From Spinacia oleracea (Eukaryota > Streptophyta > Magnoliopsida > Caryophyllales > Amaranthaceae), in NCBI RefSeq assembly GCF_020520425.1, contig NC_079490.1, positions 3,534,001 to 3,598,000 of the forward strand: 64,000 nt of DNA, in the 5' to 3' direction. A program made the translations under genes and the position numbers. This document shows, piece by piece, positions 1 to 11,785 of this stretch. Below the pieces are notes generated by a model. The model was given only the letters and a program-made list of their open reading frames with translations. It ran no database searches and had not been told where the DNA came from. How positions within the stretch are numbered: position 1 is the first letter of the stretch; every line of letters begins with the position of its first letter.

Positions 1-830
1 TAACTGATTAATTAATTGAGTGATGATCACATTAGTATTACTTAATTACTCATTAATTAATTAATTAGTTTAATAAAGTTTATAAAATCTAATGTTTTGA
101 CTTAATAATTTGACACAATAGGTTTCCCGAAATAGTAAGGGTCTTTTTTCTATTTTTGTAAAGGGATCTTTTTTATTTTTTATTTTGATAGTTTTAATTA
201 AATTGTTTTGTGGTTAATTGTAGCAAGTACCCTCAAATGTCTGATTGAGTTTGTGTACTTTCTTGGACCTCGTGTGCCCTTTTTATATTTATTAACACCA
301 AGAATTAAAAATGAAAAATGAAACATATAGATATTTTAGGATCAGATTGAGAATGAGTCAAAGAGATTAAGTAGATCTCGAATTTGAATTTTTGAAAATA
401 ATAATAATCCTTTATAATTATTTCTTAGAGTTTTCCTATTACATAAATTAATTTATACTTCTTCTTTGGTACAAAATGATTACTCATTTGATAAATTTGG
501 TACAGTATTATTGAACTAGTTTGGAACTCGTGTCATGCACTTATAAATGTCTATTTATTTTTATTTAATTATTTTTATACGATCATGTATCATATAGGAA
601 TTTGTATTAACCTATGTCATGATTCAAAGAGATAATAAATTAAAGAGATAATGTATAGCCAATAAAAGTAACAAATTCAATAAAAATAATATTATAGACT
701 TTGTGATTTGTACCTCGGTGCAAAAAAAAAAAGATAAGTTCCTAACAATGTTATTAAAATTAAAACCATAAATTTTTCAAATACTTCTGATTAATCACAA
801 AAAATAATCCATTATAAAGTCTTAAGTACA

Positions 831-997
831 ACCAATTGTCTGTTGGTTTAGTGGTGATTGGGGCTGAACTTGGTAGGGAGGGCCCGTGTTCAATCCCCCG
901 CAATAACAATTGGGAGGGGAATGGAACCTATCAACCCATAACTCGCCCCGAATCCGAATTAGTGCTAACACCAAAAAAAAAAAAAAAAAAAAAAAAC
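831..997 (+). mobile_element. tRNA-derived SINE (in copy A)
   Basis: The head looks tRNA-derived, with an A-box-like TGGTTTAGTGGTGATTGG and a B-box-like GTGTTCAATCC. It ends in a poly(A) run at about 973-996. Flanking 11-bp target-site duplications agree at 10 of 11 positions: TCTTAAGTACA at 820-830 and TCTTAAGTTCA at 998-1008. The same SINE with the same flanks sits at 9253 in copy B, so it inserted before the 6-kb duplication. Its style resembles SINEs described from Amaranthaceae, but I did not match a named family. Confidence 0.75.
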
Positions 998-1105
998 TCT
1001 TAAGTTCACAATCCTAGCCCATGCCCATTTGAAAGTTGTGATGTAGCTTGCCCACGTGCACTTCAGTCTTCGGATAACCCTAATAAATGATCATATTTGA
1101 TTAGG

Positions 1106-1380
1106 ACCTGTTAGTTGTTAGCTGATAGTTGGCTTGACTAGCGGTTAGCGATTAGCTGTTTGCATTAGTTGATTTGACTAGCTGGTTGCATTAGTTGTTT
1201 GTGTTAGAGTGTTTGGTAAATTAGATGATAGTTGTTAGTTGTTTAGTATGTAAAATGACCATTGCGGACATTGACATACTTTGTTTCTTATTAATATTAG
1301 ACAAATATTACATCGTGTTAATTTTTTTTCTCTATATTTTTCTAATAAACATTGACTAAATAAAATAAATTTAATTTTAA

Positions 1381-1426
<46 letters not shown>

Positions 1427-2872
1427 TTAATTTTATTTTTTTAATAATATATATTTTTCAAAGACAAATATTACTTATGAAATTTTAAGCATGATTGCAA
1501 TATACTTCAATTGCTTCAAAGTACTAATATAAAATTTATTACAACAAAAAACGAATCTAGTAAATAGGGTGAAATGAAAAAAGAAAGTGTGAGTAATGTT
1601 TTTAGGAGAAAAATATGTATGGTACCAAGGTTGATAGTGGTTGTAATTATAGGCAATAGTAGGACAAAATAATCATTTTCATCCACTTTCTCAAACCTCT
1701 AATTGCAAAAAGATCAGGGTTGTATTTGGTTGTTAGAGGATTTGGCCAATTTAGAGGTTGACCAATTCAATCATCTAATATAGGTGTTTGGAAGTTAGAG
1801 GATTGAGATGAATCCTCTAATTCCAAAAAGTTTCCCCATGTAGCTTTTTCAATTAGAGGATTGTGTTGGGTAAGTTGAAAATATAATTGATATACTTTTT
1901 TCTTTTCTTACTTCATTACTTAACTTTACTACTCCTACTTTGCTTACCTTTTTATTTTGAATTTTATTTAACTAGACATTTTTTCTTAAAAAGATGATGT
2001 AATTAAAATAAAAATTGAGTTTCTTTTATAGTATGAGTTTATGTAAAAAAGTAGGAGTAATTCTTAGTCAATCCTATTTTACAAATTACACATTTAATCA
2101 TTTATTTTCGTAGAAGTTGTTAATGGGATTAACAAATTTTCAATTTTTTTTCTAAGGAAGCCTAAAAAGCACTTAATTTTCATTGTTTAAAACATCACAA
2201 CTTCAACACAAAAGAACAATTGACGGAAGATTACTACCCAACAAACGCCAACCATTGACCTACGGCAATCAAAGAGCAATCTTTTGGACAACAATATTAC
2301 TACTTCTACCAACAAAAGAGCAAGAAATATTAGAAAATGAACTCAACAAAAAACCAAGAAATATTAGAAAAAGAATTGGAAACATGATATTTAGGCATCT
2401 AAAACAAGGTGGAAATGGCTCCGCCCTTCCTCGTACTCGCAAATTGCATTACACTCTTCACACAATCACTCTCCACAACTACATATATTGTTATAGGCAT
2501 GCTCCATCGCCAACTTCCGCCCCAAGAGCACGAGTTTTGCTTCAACCACTTTTGCTTCCCACAGGTCTCCACAATTACATTTTCAATTTTATAGGAATGT
2601 TGTTTAATTATTTTTCATGGTACTTCATTTAATTCCAAAAAAACCCAACCATACATATTCTTATATTTAGCAATTACTAATTCTCTATAATTAAATAAGT
2701 CAATGTCCTTATTGGTAATTTTACACAATCAAACAATTATTATATATCAGCTATTTACCAAACACTTTCACAAAATCAGCTAATCAAACAAGCTAATACC
2801 AACAGCTAGTCAAAACTGCTAATACAATCCGCTACCGCTAAGAGCTAACCGCTAGTTGCCAAACAGGGCCTG
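1106..2872. mobile_element. Non-autonomous element with ~180-bp terminal inverted repeats
   Basis: The left arm (about 1106-1285) and the reverse complement of the right arm (about 2695-2872) share CCTGTT(TGGC)-type ends, GTGTTTGGTAAAT and AGGACATTGAC in the same order, diverged to roughly three-quarters identity by eye. The arms contain tandem TTAGCTG-type words. The interior holds no recognised transposase. In copy B only the left arm and about 370 bp of interior remain (about 9530-10,067), so that copy was truncated later. The superfamily is undecided; the CCTGTTTGG-type ends suggest a hAT-like MITE. Confidence 0.55.
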
Positions 2873-3029
2873 GCTTTTTCAAAATTAGCTTTCCCCCCCA
2901 AAACTCTATTCCAATCCTCTGCTAACCAAACACTCTCAATTAGCTTTTTCGAAAGGTCAAACTTATAATTCACCCCAAAAAACTTTTTTTCCCCTCACAC
3001 CTCTCCTAACCAAACACCCGTTATTTTTT

Positions 3030-3262
3030 TCCTTCTTTATATTTAGGGGGCTGAGTGTAATAGAGAAAGTGTGAGATTGGTATGGGTGGACACATACACG
3101 CGCGCCGGCCGGCTCTGGGGGAATGTGTGGGAGTGGAGTGGGTTTTCTGGGCCCATATATTCTTTTTGGTCGCCATCGGTTTCTAATTGTTTCTTTGCTA
3201 ACGGATGGTTCGTCTCACATTTTCTCATCACGTGTGATAGGTAAAATGTGAAAAGTTGCACC
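3030..3262 (+). repeat. Diverged remnant related to the Copia LTR (copy A)
   Basis: The block shares with the Copia LTR at 15,857-16,273 and 20,776-21,487 an ordered set of words: TTTATATTT(A/G)GGGG, ATGGGTGG(A/T)CACA, a CACGCGCG run, GTGGGTTTT(C/G)TGGGCC and ATTCTTTTTGGTC. It is shorter and clearly older than those LTRs. I read it as a fossil LTR fragment of the same family, carried in both copies of the duplication. Confidence 0.6.
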
Positions 3263-3639
3263 GTACACCCGGATGCATCTGAGATATGATGTTAAAAATT
3301 AAGTAAACAGAAAACTAATACTTAGAAAAATATATTAACTAAAGTCTAAGAGCATTTTCAATGGTAAGCTAATTTCTGTCATGCCACATAATATTTCTAG
3401 TTGCTTCCTTTTCTAGCTAGTTAATACTCTAGTGGTTAGCTACTAGCTTGATATTTAATGTAGGTATATTTGTCAATCAATATTTAAATTAAATTAAATT
3501 TGATACTATTTCATTAGCCAAGTTTTTCAAGAAATTTAATATTATTTCATTGGCCTAGCTAATTTATCATTTCAACTCCAATGGTCAAGCTAGTAGCTTA
3601 AAATTTCTGAAAATCGCAAGCAAATCCCTACTTACAATC

Positions 3640-4785
3640 CAGGCCCGGCCATAAGGAGGTCCGGTCGGATCTCCAGCACAGGGCCCAAAAATTCGGGGGG
3701 CCCAAAAAATAATAAAGACTGTTGGACTAAAACTGAAAAAAAATAAAAAAAAAATCTACTTCTCTTTCCCTTCCCCGTAACTTCCTAAAACAATTTCCAA
3801 CAATGACGCCTCTTCAAATTCTCTCTCCTTTCCAATTTCCATGGTGATTTCCAAAAATGGGTCAATTAATTCCCTTAATAATAATCAGCTCTCCACGACT
3901 CAACCATTCCTCTTCTCGCTCCATGACTCTCACTTTCTCTCTCTGCCGTTCAAGCCTTTCTCTACCAGGTAATTTTCTTATGCTAAAACCTCAAGATTTG
4001 ATTTTTGTTGTTGTTGTTGTTGTTGTGCTTGATTGTAATTTTTCGATTTCAATTTTCGGTTAGGGTTTTGAAATCGAGTGGTTCTTTCAAGAAAATCGAG
4101 TAGTTCTTTCAATTTTCGGTTAGGGTTTTGAAAATCGAGTGGTTATTTTGATGGATTTGGAACTCTCAGGAGGAATGAACGCGGTGGAATTTGGCCAATT
4201 AGGTAGGGTTTATTGAAGATTTTGGGTTTAATTTATCCATTTGATTGTTGTTATTACTGGGTAATTTGTAGAGTTTAATTGCAAATTGAAAGCATGCATG
4301 GAGTAATTTGTTAATATTTAATAGTTATATTATCTTTACTAATATAACTTGTACTCCGTATTATATTTTTGTAAATATTCCGTAGCAATATTTTGTGAAT
4401 AGTCAAAGCCGTTAGCATATCCTGTTAGTATATCATGGCTTGATTGGCTTGATTAGCTTGATTGATTCCTTGATTTAATTAAGGAATCAAATCAAAACAA
4501 TATTACCTTAGCTTGTATATAAGTATTTGACTGCAAATGAGTAAAGGCACGGAAATATCTTCTAATAATATTGTTCATCTATTATCACCCATTAATTCAT
4601 AAAAAAAAATACCTATAAGTAGTTCAATGAATAAATTTTCATATATTAGATATGTTTCAAGAGGGGAAGTTCGATATTTCTTATTGCAAGTAATCGACAG
4701 TTTGTCAATGAATGTAAAGAGGGCCTCATATGAACTTTAGTTATACGCTCAGCACAGGGCCACCAAATCGCCGGAGCCGGCCCTG
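3640..4785. mobile_element. Non-autonomous hAT element with perfect 8-bp TSD
   Basis: The ends are CAGGCCCGGCC on the left and GCCGGCCCTG on the right, a typical hAT inverted pair. Exact 8-bp duplications TTACAATC flank it at 3632-3639 and 4786-4793. Copy B has the uninterrupted site (about 10,835-10,850). The 1,146-bp interior has a pyrimidine-rich segment, a GTT-repeat near 4005-4025 and a duplicated TTCGGTTAGGGTTTTGAAA, as in the 5' leader of a gene, but no transposase domain. It inserted after the 6-kb duplication. Confidence 0.85.
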
Positions 4786-4942
4786 TTACAATCATTAAAG
4801 ATGCTCCAACAAGATCTGTTTTATAAAAATTATATTAAGATGATAGTTTGATATACATGCATTAAATAAATAAAATTAAAAACACATGTGTGTAGAAGGT
4901 CCTTTCTAAAAGGTGGAACACTCTAGGAACAACTTCTTTGGA

Positions 4943-4990
4943 GGTGTATAAAATAGGAGGCATCTCGTCTCATTTCTTCATAGCATCCAA
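4943..4990 (+). promoter_or_regulatory. TATA-type promoter-like block (copy A)
   Basis: TATAAAATAGGAGG is followed about 25-30 bp later by a pyrimidine-rich start region (CTCGTCTCATTTCTTC) and an A-rich leader, the layout of a plant core promoter. The paralogous block at 11,737-11,785 keeps TATAAATAGGAGG. No open reading frame follows in either copy, so this may be the promoter of a dead or non-coding transcription unit. Confidence 0.35.
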
Positions 4991-6203
4991 CACATGTTAA
5001 TTGTACTCTTATTCAAAGAAAACCCAATTAATAATTCTTTCAAATAACACTCACTTTCCCAAAAATATTGGGTGACTTATATCGTTTTTCGATGGGAGTT
5101 CAAATTTCAAATGAAATAAAGAAAACTCACAATCATCTACTGCTCTTTTACTCTCGGATAACTATATTAATGATGAAGTACTCCATCCGTTCCTTAAAAG
5201 AGGGTGAGTTATCATGTTAGAGAAGACACGAGTTTAAATTACTACTCTAAATACCTTCGATTATGTACCAGGTTATAAAAATTTGGTATTTTAAACATAT
5301 AGACATATAATAACGAAAAGAAACGAAAACACAAATAAAATTAAATAACCTATCAGAATATCATATATAAATTGATTCCTTAACGAGCCTGTCGTCATGC
5401 TTGACACCCCCTTCTTTTTTCACCATATAAATTATATAGAACTGGAATTGTTTTCTTTTTCCAATTGTTGAACCGGCCGCCCTAAACGTAAATTCATCCA
5501 CTTGTACGAGAATTGAAAAGAGTTTTAAGCGAAAGGAGATGAACTAGATAGAACTTTTAACTAACAAATCCAATATGTTCAATATATCATTTCTTCAAAA
5601 GTTGGGCACTGCATGAAGAAATTGAAGCGCTGAAGAGATGATTGAGTCACTACGATGTCTACCAAATTGACCTACAAAAATAGTGGAGTTTCAAGTTATA
5701 TCATTAGAAAACTAATAAATTTGGACTTAAATTAGTTCTACTTTATTTAAAATTTAAATAATTTTGACATGGTTTTTTCAGAATTAATAGGATTTCAATT
5801 CTACATAGGAATTGAAAAACTATTATTCTTTTTGATATTCACATTCATTCACTGTTGTGGGTATCTCAGTTCTACGTCATAAAAAGTATAGAAAGTTAAT
5901 ATTATAATTAAATATATATACCCCAAATGATTTTTTATTTTATTTTTCACATAGTATAATAAAATAGAAAGAAATAACATAGTGATTTTTTTTAATAAAA
6001 TTGAAGAGAGAAAATATGAAAATGGCGATTTGGAGTGAAAGAAGGGTGAGACTACCGGCTCTGTTGTTGGTTATTTCTCCAAACTCTTACTAATTAGTTT
6101 AATAAAGTTTATAAAATCTAATGTTTTGACTTAATTATTTGACATAATAGGTTTCCCGAAGTAGGAAGGGTCTTTTTCTATTTTTGTAAAGAGATCTTTT
6201 TAT

Positions 6204-7727
6204 TTAGTATAGTACCTGTGTGATGCACGGTTTTTATAATCTATACATAAATTTGTATGAAATCTGTTAGAAAATTATCACCAAATTAGAGCTTACATAT
6301 ATTCTCCAAATTAATAGTTCCTCCGATTTTTAATACTCGCAACGTTTGTGATTTCTACACTATTCACATATTATATTTTGACTATTGTTGGTGATTTATA
6401 CATAAGATAAATCATAGTCATGTGGGATCTTGTTAGATTCATCTTAATGTGTATTTTTAAAATATAAACTTTTTATAATTTTTGCTTGAAGATAATTAAA
6501 GACATTAATGATCAAAGTTGTGCATTGACATGCGTGAAAGCGACAAACGTTGCGAAGTATTAGTTACTGATAAATTTATCATTGCTCATTCGATGTCATG
6601 TTTATCAAACCAATTAAAACAAGTAAGAGTACATAGATAAAACGGAAATTTCATGAACCACCCCTGAGTTTTGCCATAATTTAACAAATGCTCATCAAGT
6701 TTCAATAATTCATAAAATGCCCCTCACAAATGACTTAATACCCCCAAATACCCCTTCATGACGTCATTATCCCTAAATAGGAAAAAATGGGTTAATTAGA
6801 TATTAATTGAGTTAATTAGGGATGATGACGTCATGAAGGGGTATTTGGGGTATTAAGTCATTTGTGAGGGGTATTTTATGAGTTATTGAAACTTGATGGG
6901 CATTTGGTGAATTATGGCAAAATTTGGGGTGTTTCATGAAATTTTTGTAGAAAAAATTATTTTCATTCTCATTCACCACTTGGGTCAATCATAAAGTTAT
7001 CTCATCCACTCTTTACTTCTATAGTAATACCCACTTAATACTTGCACAATCGCCCAATCAACCTCATTACCCAATCTCTTAACACCTACACCATTTGCTT
7101 TATTAAGTTAAAGATGACTTTTAGGAGAGTCGGGGTCTGCACACCTGTACATGCATACAGTTCTCATACCCATCCCCTCCATCCACAATAGAAACGATAC
7201 CTACCCATCTTAATCCCCGTCTCAAGAGGTACAAAATAAAATTTATACCCTCTTCATCACCACCCTCGCGTGTATCTATACCCGCATCAAACTCACACCT
7301 AGACTCAACTTTGGTAAGGGAGTTTTTAATTTTACAACTCTATTCTATAGACTTTGACAATTAGTTTGTCTGATTAGAGTACTGAGTAATTATATTGAGT
7401 AAATAAACAACACACTATAATATATAAGTAAGTAGTAAATTTTATTTAATATATTCATAATCAATTAGATGAAGGATTAGAGACGCAGTGGGTCTGATCT
7501 AAAATTCATTCTCACCCCTTCACCCGTGACATATACATTTTTAACCCCCGCCATCCACCAAACTTTTCTCCATCCCCGCCCACTTGGGAGCGGAACCATG
7601 GGGGATCTTATAAAAAATTCGCCCCACTGACAATCTGACATCTATATTCCATAAAAACTCAACTTTTTCTTTGACATAAGTTTATTACGAAAGATTAGAA
7701 TTGATTGTATTAGCTACAATATTGATA

Positions 7728-7765
<38 letters not shown>

Positions 7766-8940
7766 AAAGTGACTTATATAATTAGGATTAAGTTAGTGTT
7801 CTCAAATTCAATCAATTCAAACTCGCCCCATCACCAAGGTGGGTACATGTTATTCTTATTCTCGTCCAGCAACAACAAATCTATACTTGTGTGTCAACAT
7901 TGGTCAACAGTAGTCAATCATTTACGTTTATCTTTATCGTCAACCAATCTAAAATCCAAACTCGCGCCATCACCAAGTGTGATGCGCCACAAATTCTTCA
8001 TGTGACATTGCAATCATTTACATTAAGATATAAAAACGTTTTTTTTTTATTGCAATCATATTGATAATAAGAAAAGTAATCATCTAGATTTTATAATTTT
8101 GGAAATAATTGATTACGGTACATTAGTCAAAGTTTCAATCAATGTGTCCTTAAAACTTCAATAATATGAGCGGTTATTATCCGTGCTTCGTATGAAAGTA
8201 TTACGATATTGAGAATGTGGGTAATCTAATCTAAATTATTACACAATATAGATGAGTAATGTGGGTAATCTAATCTAATCTAAATTATTTACTCATTACT
8301 CAATATAGATGAGTAATGTGAGTAATGTTTTAATAGTACTCATCTATATCGTACACAATAAACTATTACACAATATAGTACTCATCTAATCTAAAACTAG
8401 GGTAATCTAATCTTAAAAATAATATACTGTTATAGGAATGATTAAGTACGTGTTGGTTTATTTTGATGAATTGAATACACTTTTTTTACCAATTGGTCTT
8501 ATGTTTATGTGTTATTTAATTGTGTTAAAATAAGAATTTCTCAATCGTATACTGAATAATATTATAAATAAATTAGTCCATATTTTATGGAATGAGTTTT
8601 CGTATTTCTTTATTTATATGATGTTATATTTAAATCGAGATTTTATATCGTTGGCTAAATGCCTAAACAATAGTAATGTTTCTTTTTATGAAAAGATAAC
8701 GTTAAATTGCTTATATTTGTTATGAAAGTATAGAAAAGATAATTTACAAAATATTCCCATGTATATGGTGCTTTTTTTTTAAAAGGAAAATAGAATCAAA
8801 TATTCTTAAAAGGTGAAAGTTACCAAAATAATTATAAAATGTTGTTTTTAAAGTTTTTTTATATCTAAAAGAGAGGCCAATCAATGAGTGACATTTGTCA
8901 TCACCACATTGATTTCCTCCCTTTTAGTATAATATATAGA
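6204..8940 (-). mobile_element. Helitron-like element (minus strand), copy B only
   Basis: Read on the minus strand, the element starts TCTATATATTATACTAAAAG at 8940 and ends at about 6204 with an imperfect hairpin (CCGTGC...CACAGG) followed by ACTATACTAA. This is the layout of plant Helitrons. The flanks match copy A at about 178 on the left and about 508 on the right, but copy A has about 330 bp between these points, so the insertion is accompanied by a local loss in B or gain in A. No RepHel protein is visible. It contains a nested foldback MITE (6644-6945), a degenerate Stowaway-like piece (about 6305-6575) and a (TA)n run at about 7732-7760. Confidence 0.5.
6644..6945. mobile_element. Foldback MITE with ~125-bp inverted arms
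   Basis: Arms 6644-6772 and 6820-6945 are near-perfect reverse complements around a ~50-bp AT-rich loop. The outer end is GGAAATTTCATGAA. The outer arm sequence (GCCATAATTTAACAAATGC, TTTCAATAATTCATAAAATG) is also the outer arm of the larger element at 38,332-39,414, so both belong to one long-TIR family. Confidence 0.8.
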
Positions 8941-9252
8941 TAGACTAGTTTGGAACTAGTGTCATGTACAAATGTTTATTAATTTTTATTTATTATTTTT
9001 ATACGATCATGTATCATATAGGAATTTATATTAACGTACGTCATGATTCAAAGAGATAATAAATTTAAGAGATAATGTATAGCCAAATAAAAGTAACAAA
9101 TTCAATAAAAATAATATTATAGACTTTGTGATTTGTACCTCGGTGCAAAAAGATAAGTTCCTAACAACGTTATTAAAATTAAAATCATAATTTTTTTTTC
9201 AAATACTTTTGATTAATCACAAAAAATAACCCATTATAAAGCCTTAAGTGCA

Positions 9253-9424
9253 ACCAATTGTCTGTTGGTTTAGTGGTGATTGAGGCTGAACTTGGTAGGG
9301 AGGACCCGTGTCCGATCCCCCACAATAACAATTGAGAGGGTACTGAAATCTATCAACCCATAACTCGCCTAAAATCCGGATTAGTCCTCCTATGGGTGAA
9401 TCGGGTGCTAACACAAAAAAAAAG
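9253..9424 (+). mobile_element. tRNA-derived SINE (in copy B)
   Basis: Paralogous copy of the SINE at 831-997, with the same A-box- and B-box-like blocks and a shorter A tail. Related target-site duplications occur at 9242-9252 and 9425-9435. It has an additional stretch near 9380-9410 (TCCTCCTATGGGTGAATCGG) that the other copy lacks, so the copy-A SINE has a small internal deletion or this one a small insertion. Confidence 0.75.
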
Positions 9425-10227
9425 TCTTAAGTTCACAATCCTAGCCCATACATTTGAAAGTTGTGATCCAGCTTGCCCGCGTGCACTTCAGTCTTCGGAA
9501 AGGGGAAATGTCCAACATTGACAAAATACTATGACCCTGTTTGGCTAGGAGCTGTTTGTATTAGCTGATTTGACTAACTGGTTCCATTAGTTGTTTGTGT
9601 AAAAGTGTTTGGTAAATTAGTTGATAGTTGTTAGATGTTTAATATGTAAAATGACCATTAAGGACATTGACATACTTTGTTTCTTATCAATATTAGACAA
9701 ATATTATAATGTATTATTTTTTCTCTCTATATTTTTCTAATGAACATTGAGTAAATAAAATAAATTAATTATTTTTTAAAAAATATTCTTAATTTAATTT
9801 TTTTAATAATATATATTTTTCAAAGATAAATTTTAAGCATGGTTGCAATATACTTCAATTGCTTCAAAGTACTAATATAAATTTTATTACAACAAAAAAC
9901 GAATCTAGTAAATAGGGTGAAATGAAAAAGAAAGTGTGAGTAATGTTTTTAGGAGAAACGTATGTAGGGTACCAAGTTTGATAGTGGTTGTAATATAGGC
10001 AATAGTAGGAGAACATAATATTTTTCATCCACTTTCTCAAACCTCTAATTGCAAAAAGATCTTATATTGAGCTTTTTCATGATTAGTTTTTTCACCCCAA
10101 AACTCTCTTCCAATCCTCTCCTAACCAAACACTCCCAATTAATTTTTTTCTAAAGGTCAAACCTATAATTCACCCTAAAAGACTTTTTTTCCCTCAAACC
10201 TCTCCTAACGAAGTACCTCATATCTTT

Positions 10228-10460
10228 TGTCCTTCTTTATATTTAGGGGCTTGAGTGTAATAGAGAAAGTGTGAGATGGTATGGGTGGACACATACACAC
10301 GCGCCTGCCGACTCTGGGGGAATGCGTGGGCGTGGAGTAGGTTTTCTGGGCCATATATTCTTTTTGGTCGCCATCGGTTTCTAATTGTTTCTTTGTTAAC
10401 GGATGGTTCGTCTCACATTTTCTCATCACGTGTGACAGGTAAAATGTGAAAAGTTGCACC
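10228..10460 (+). repeat. Diverged remnant related to the Copia LTR (copy B)
   Basis: Paralogue of the fossil LTR-like block at 3030-3262, with the same ordered words (TTTATATTTAGGGG, ATGGGTGGACACATACAC, ATTCTTTTTGGTCGCC). It was duplicated with the 6-kb unit rather than inserted independently. Confidence 0.6.
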
Positions 10461-10875
10461 ATATAGCTGGATGCATCTTAGATATGATGTTAAAAATTAA
10501 GTAAAACAAAAAACTAATATTTAGAAACATATATTAACTAAAGTCTAAGAGCATTTCCAACGGCAAGCTAATTTTTGTCACGCCACATAATATTTCAAGT
10601 TACTTCATTTTCTAGCTAGTTAATACTCCAGTGGTTACCTACTAGCTTGATATTTAATGTAGTTATATTTGTCAATCAATATTTAAATTAAATTAAATTA
10701 AATATTATTTCCTTAGCCAAGTTTTTTCAAGCAATTTAATATTATTTCATTAGCCAAACTAATTTATTATTTCAACTCCAATGGTCAAGTTAATAGCTTG
10801 AAATTTCTAAAAATCGCAAGCAAGATCCTAACTACAATTATTAGAGATGCTCCAACAAGATCTGTTTTATAAAAA

Positions 10876-11605
10876 CTAGTTTAGGGCCCGTGCAACGCAC
10901 GGCTACTACTAAAATAATTTATTATTTTAATATTAATTAAAAGACTTGTGATATTAAGAAAATATGAAAGTAAAAAGGATATATGAAAAAGTATAAATTC
11001 AAAGTTGTGTAAAAAAATATTCAAATGAACTAAATTTGCATTTTACTATACAAATTTAAAAATTATAGTCGTTTACTTGTATGTAGAAGGATTTAACAAC
11101 GTTAAACAAACCCGAATACTCAAGACTATTTTTCGAAAAGACCCGAGCATAACCGAGTTAGTCAAATACAACATATTTTGAATTGAGTAAAATCTTGATA
11201 AATAAACTTATATGTTGGTCTACTTACCATGTATTATTATTATTTTAATTAACATTCTTACTTACCAGTTACCATGTATTATATTATTAATAGTAGACTA
11301 ACATTAGAAGTTCATTTATCAATATTTTTTATATTTCTTATCAGATTAAAAAGTTATAATAATACACAAATAAAATTATATCATAAAGGAAAAAATAATA
11401 TTGATTTTAACTTTCCTCCAATAATATATTTTACAGTATTCTATGTTAATTAAAATATATTTTTATCTTAGTTTCCTAAAAAAACGTAATGTAATTTATT
11501 TATTTTAAAGTAAAAAAATAAAAAAACATTTTGGCGGGAAAAAATCGCACCAGGAAATGACACGTGTCATTTCTGGTGTCTCTTTTAGTATATAGTAATA
11601 GAAGA
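10876..11605 (-). mobile_element. Short non-autonomous Helitron (minus strand), clean empty site in copy A
   Basis: On the minus strand it runs from 5' TCTTCTATTACTATATACTA (11,605) to a hairpin CCGTGCGTTGCACGG and terminal CTAG at 10,876, flanked by A on the 5' side and T on the 3' side, as Helitrons do. Copy A at 4820-4840 reads straight through the junction (TTATAAAAATTATATT), giving a paralogous empty site with no target duplication. The 730-bp interior is AT-rich with no gene. It inserted after the 6-kb duplication. Confidence 0.85.
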
Positions 11606-11736
11606 TTATAGTAAGGTGATAGTTTGATATACATGCATTAATTAAGTAAATAAAATAAAATAAAAACACATATGGAGATGTGTGTAGAAGGTCCTTTTTA
11701 GAAGGTGGAACACTCTAGGAACAACTTCTATAGAGG

Positions 11737-11785
11737 TGTATAAATAGGAGGCATCTCGTCTCATTTCTACATGGCATCCTACACA
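11737..11785 (+). promoter_or_regulatory. TATA-type promoter-like block (copy B)
   Basis: Paralogue of 4943-4990. TATAAATAGGAGG precedes CATCTCGTCTCATTTC and a leader in which the first ATG opens only a very short peptide. Conservation of the TATA region in both copies is the only support for function. Confidence 0.35.

Larger units (their letters stand above)
62..5975 (+). repeat. Copy A of a ~6-kb direct tandem duplication
   Basis: Copy A matches 6091-12,920 in the same order and orientation. Anchors include TAATTAGTTTAATAAAG at 62 and 6091, the SINE at 831 and 9253, the block at 3030-3600 and 10,228-10,830, the leader-like block at 4900-5400 and 11,690-12,200, and the tail at 5930-5975 and 12,860-12,920. 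Copy A alone holds a hAT element (3640-4785), the right 1.15 kb of a long-TIR element (about 1716-2870), and about 330 bp (179-507) with no counterpart in copy B. A (TA)n run lies near 1390-1425. I see no convincing protein-coding gene; the 149-codon frame at 2183-2632 has no recognisable motif and lies inside the TIR element. Confidence 0.88.

Noticed and set aside
1383-1425. (TA)n run, and another at 7732-7760
   Set aside because: Plain dinucleotide microsatellites of no further significance here.
2183-2632. 149-codon open frame on the plus strand
   Set aside because: It has no recognisable motif or leader and lies inside a TIR element; copy B lacks the segment. Chance frame in transposon DNA.
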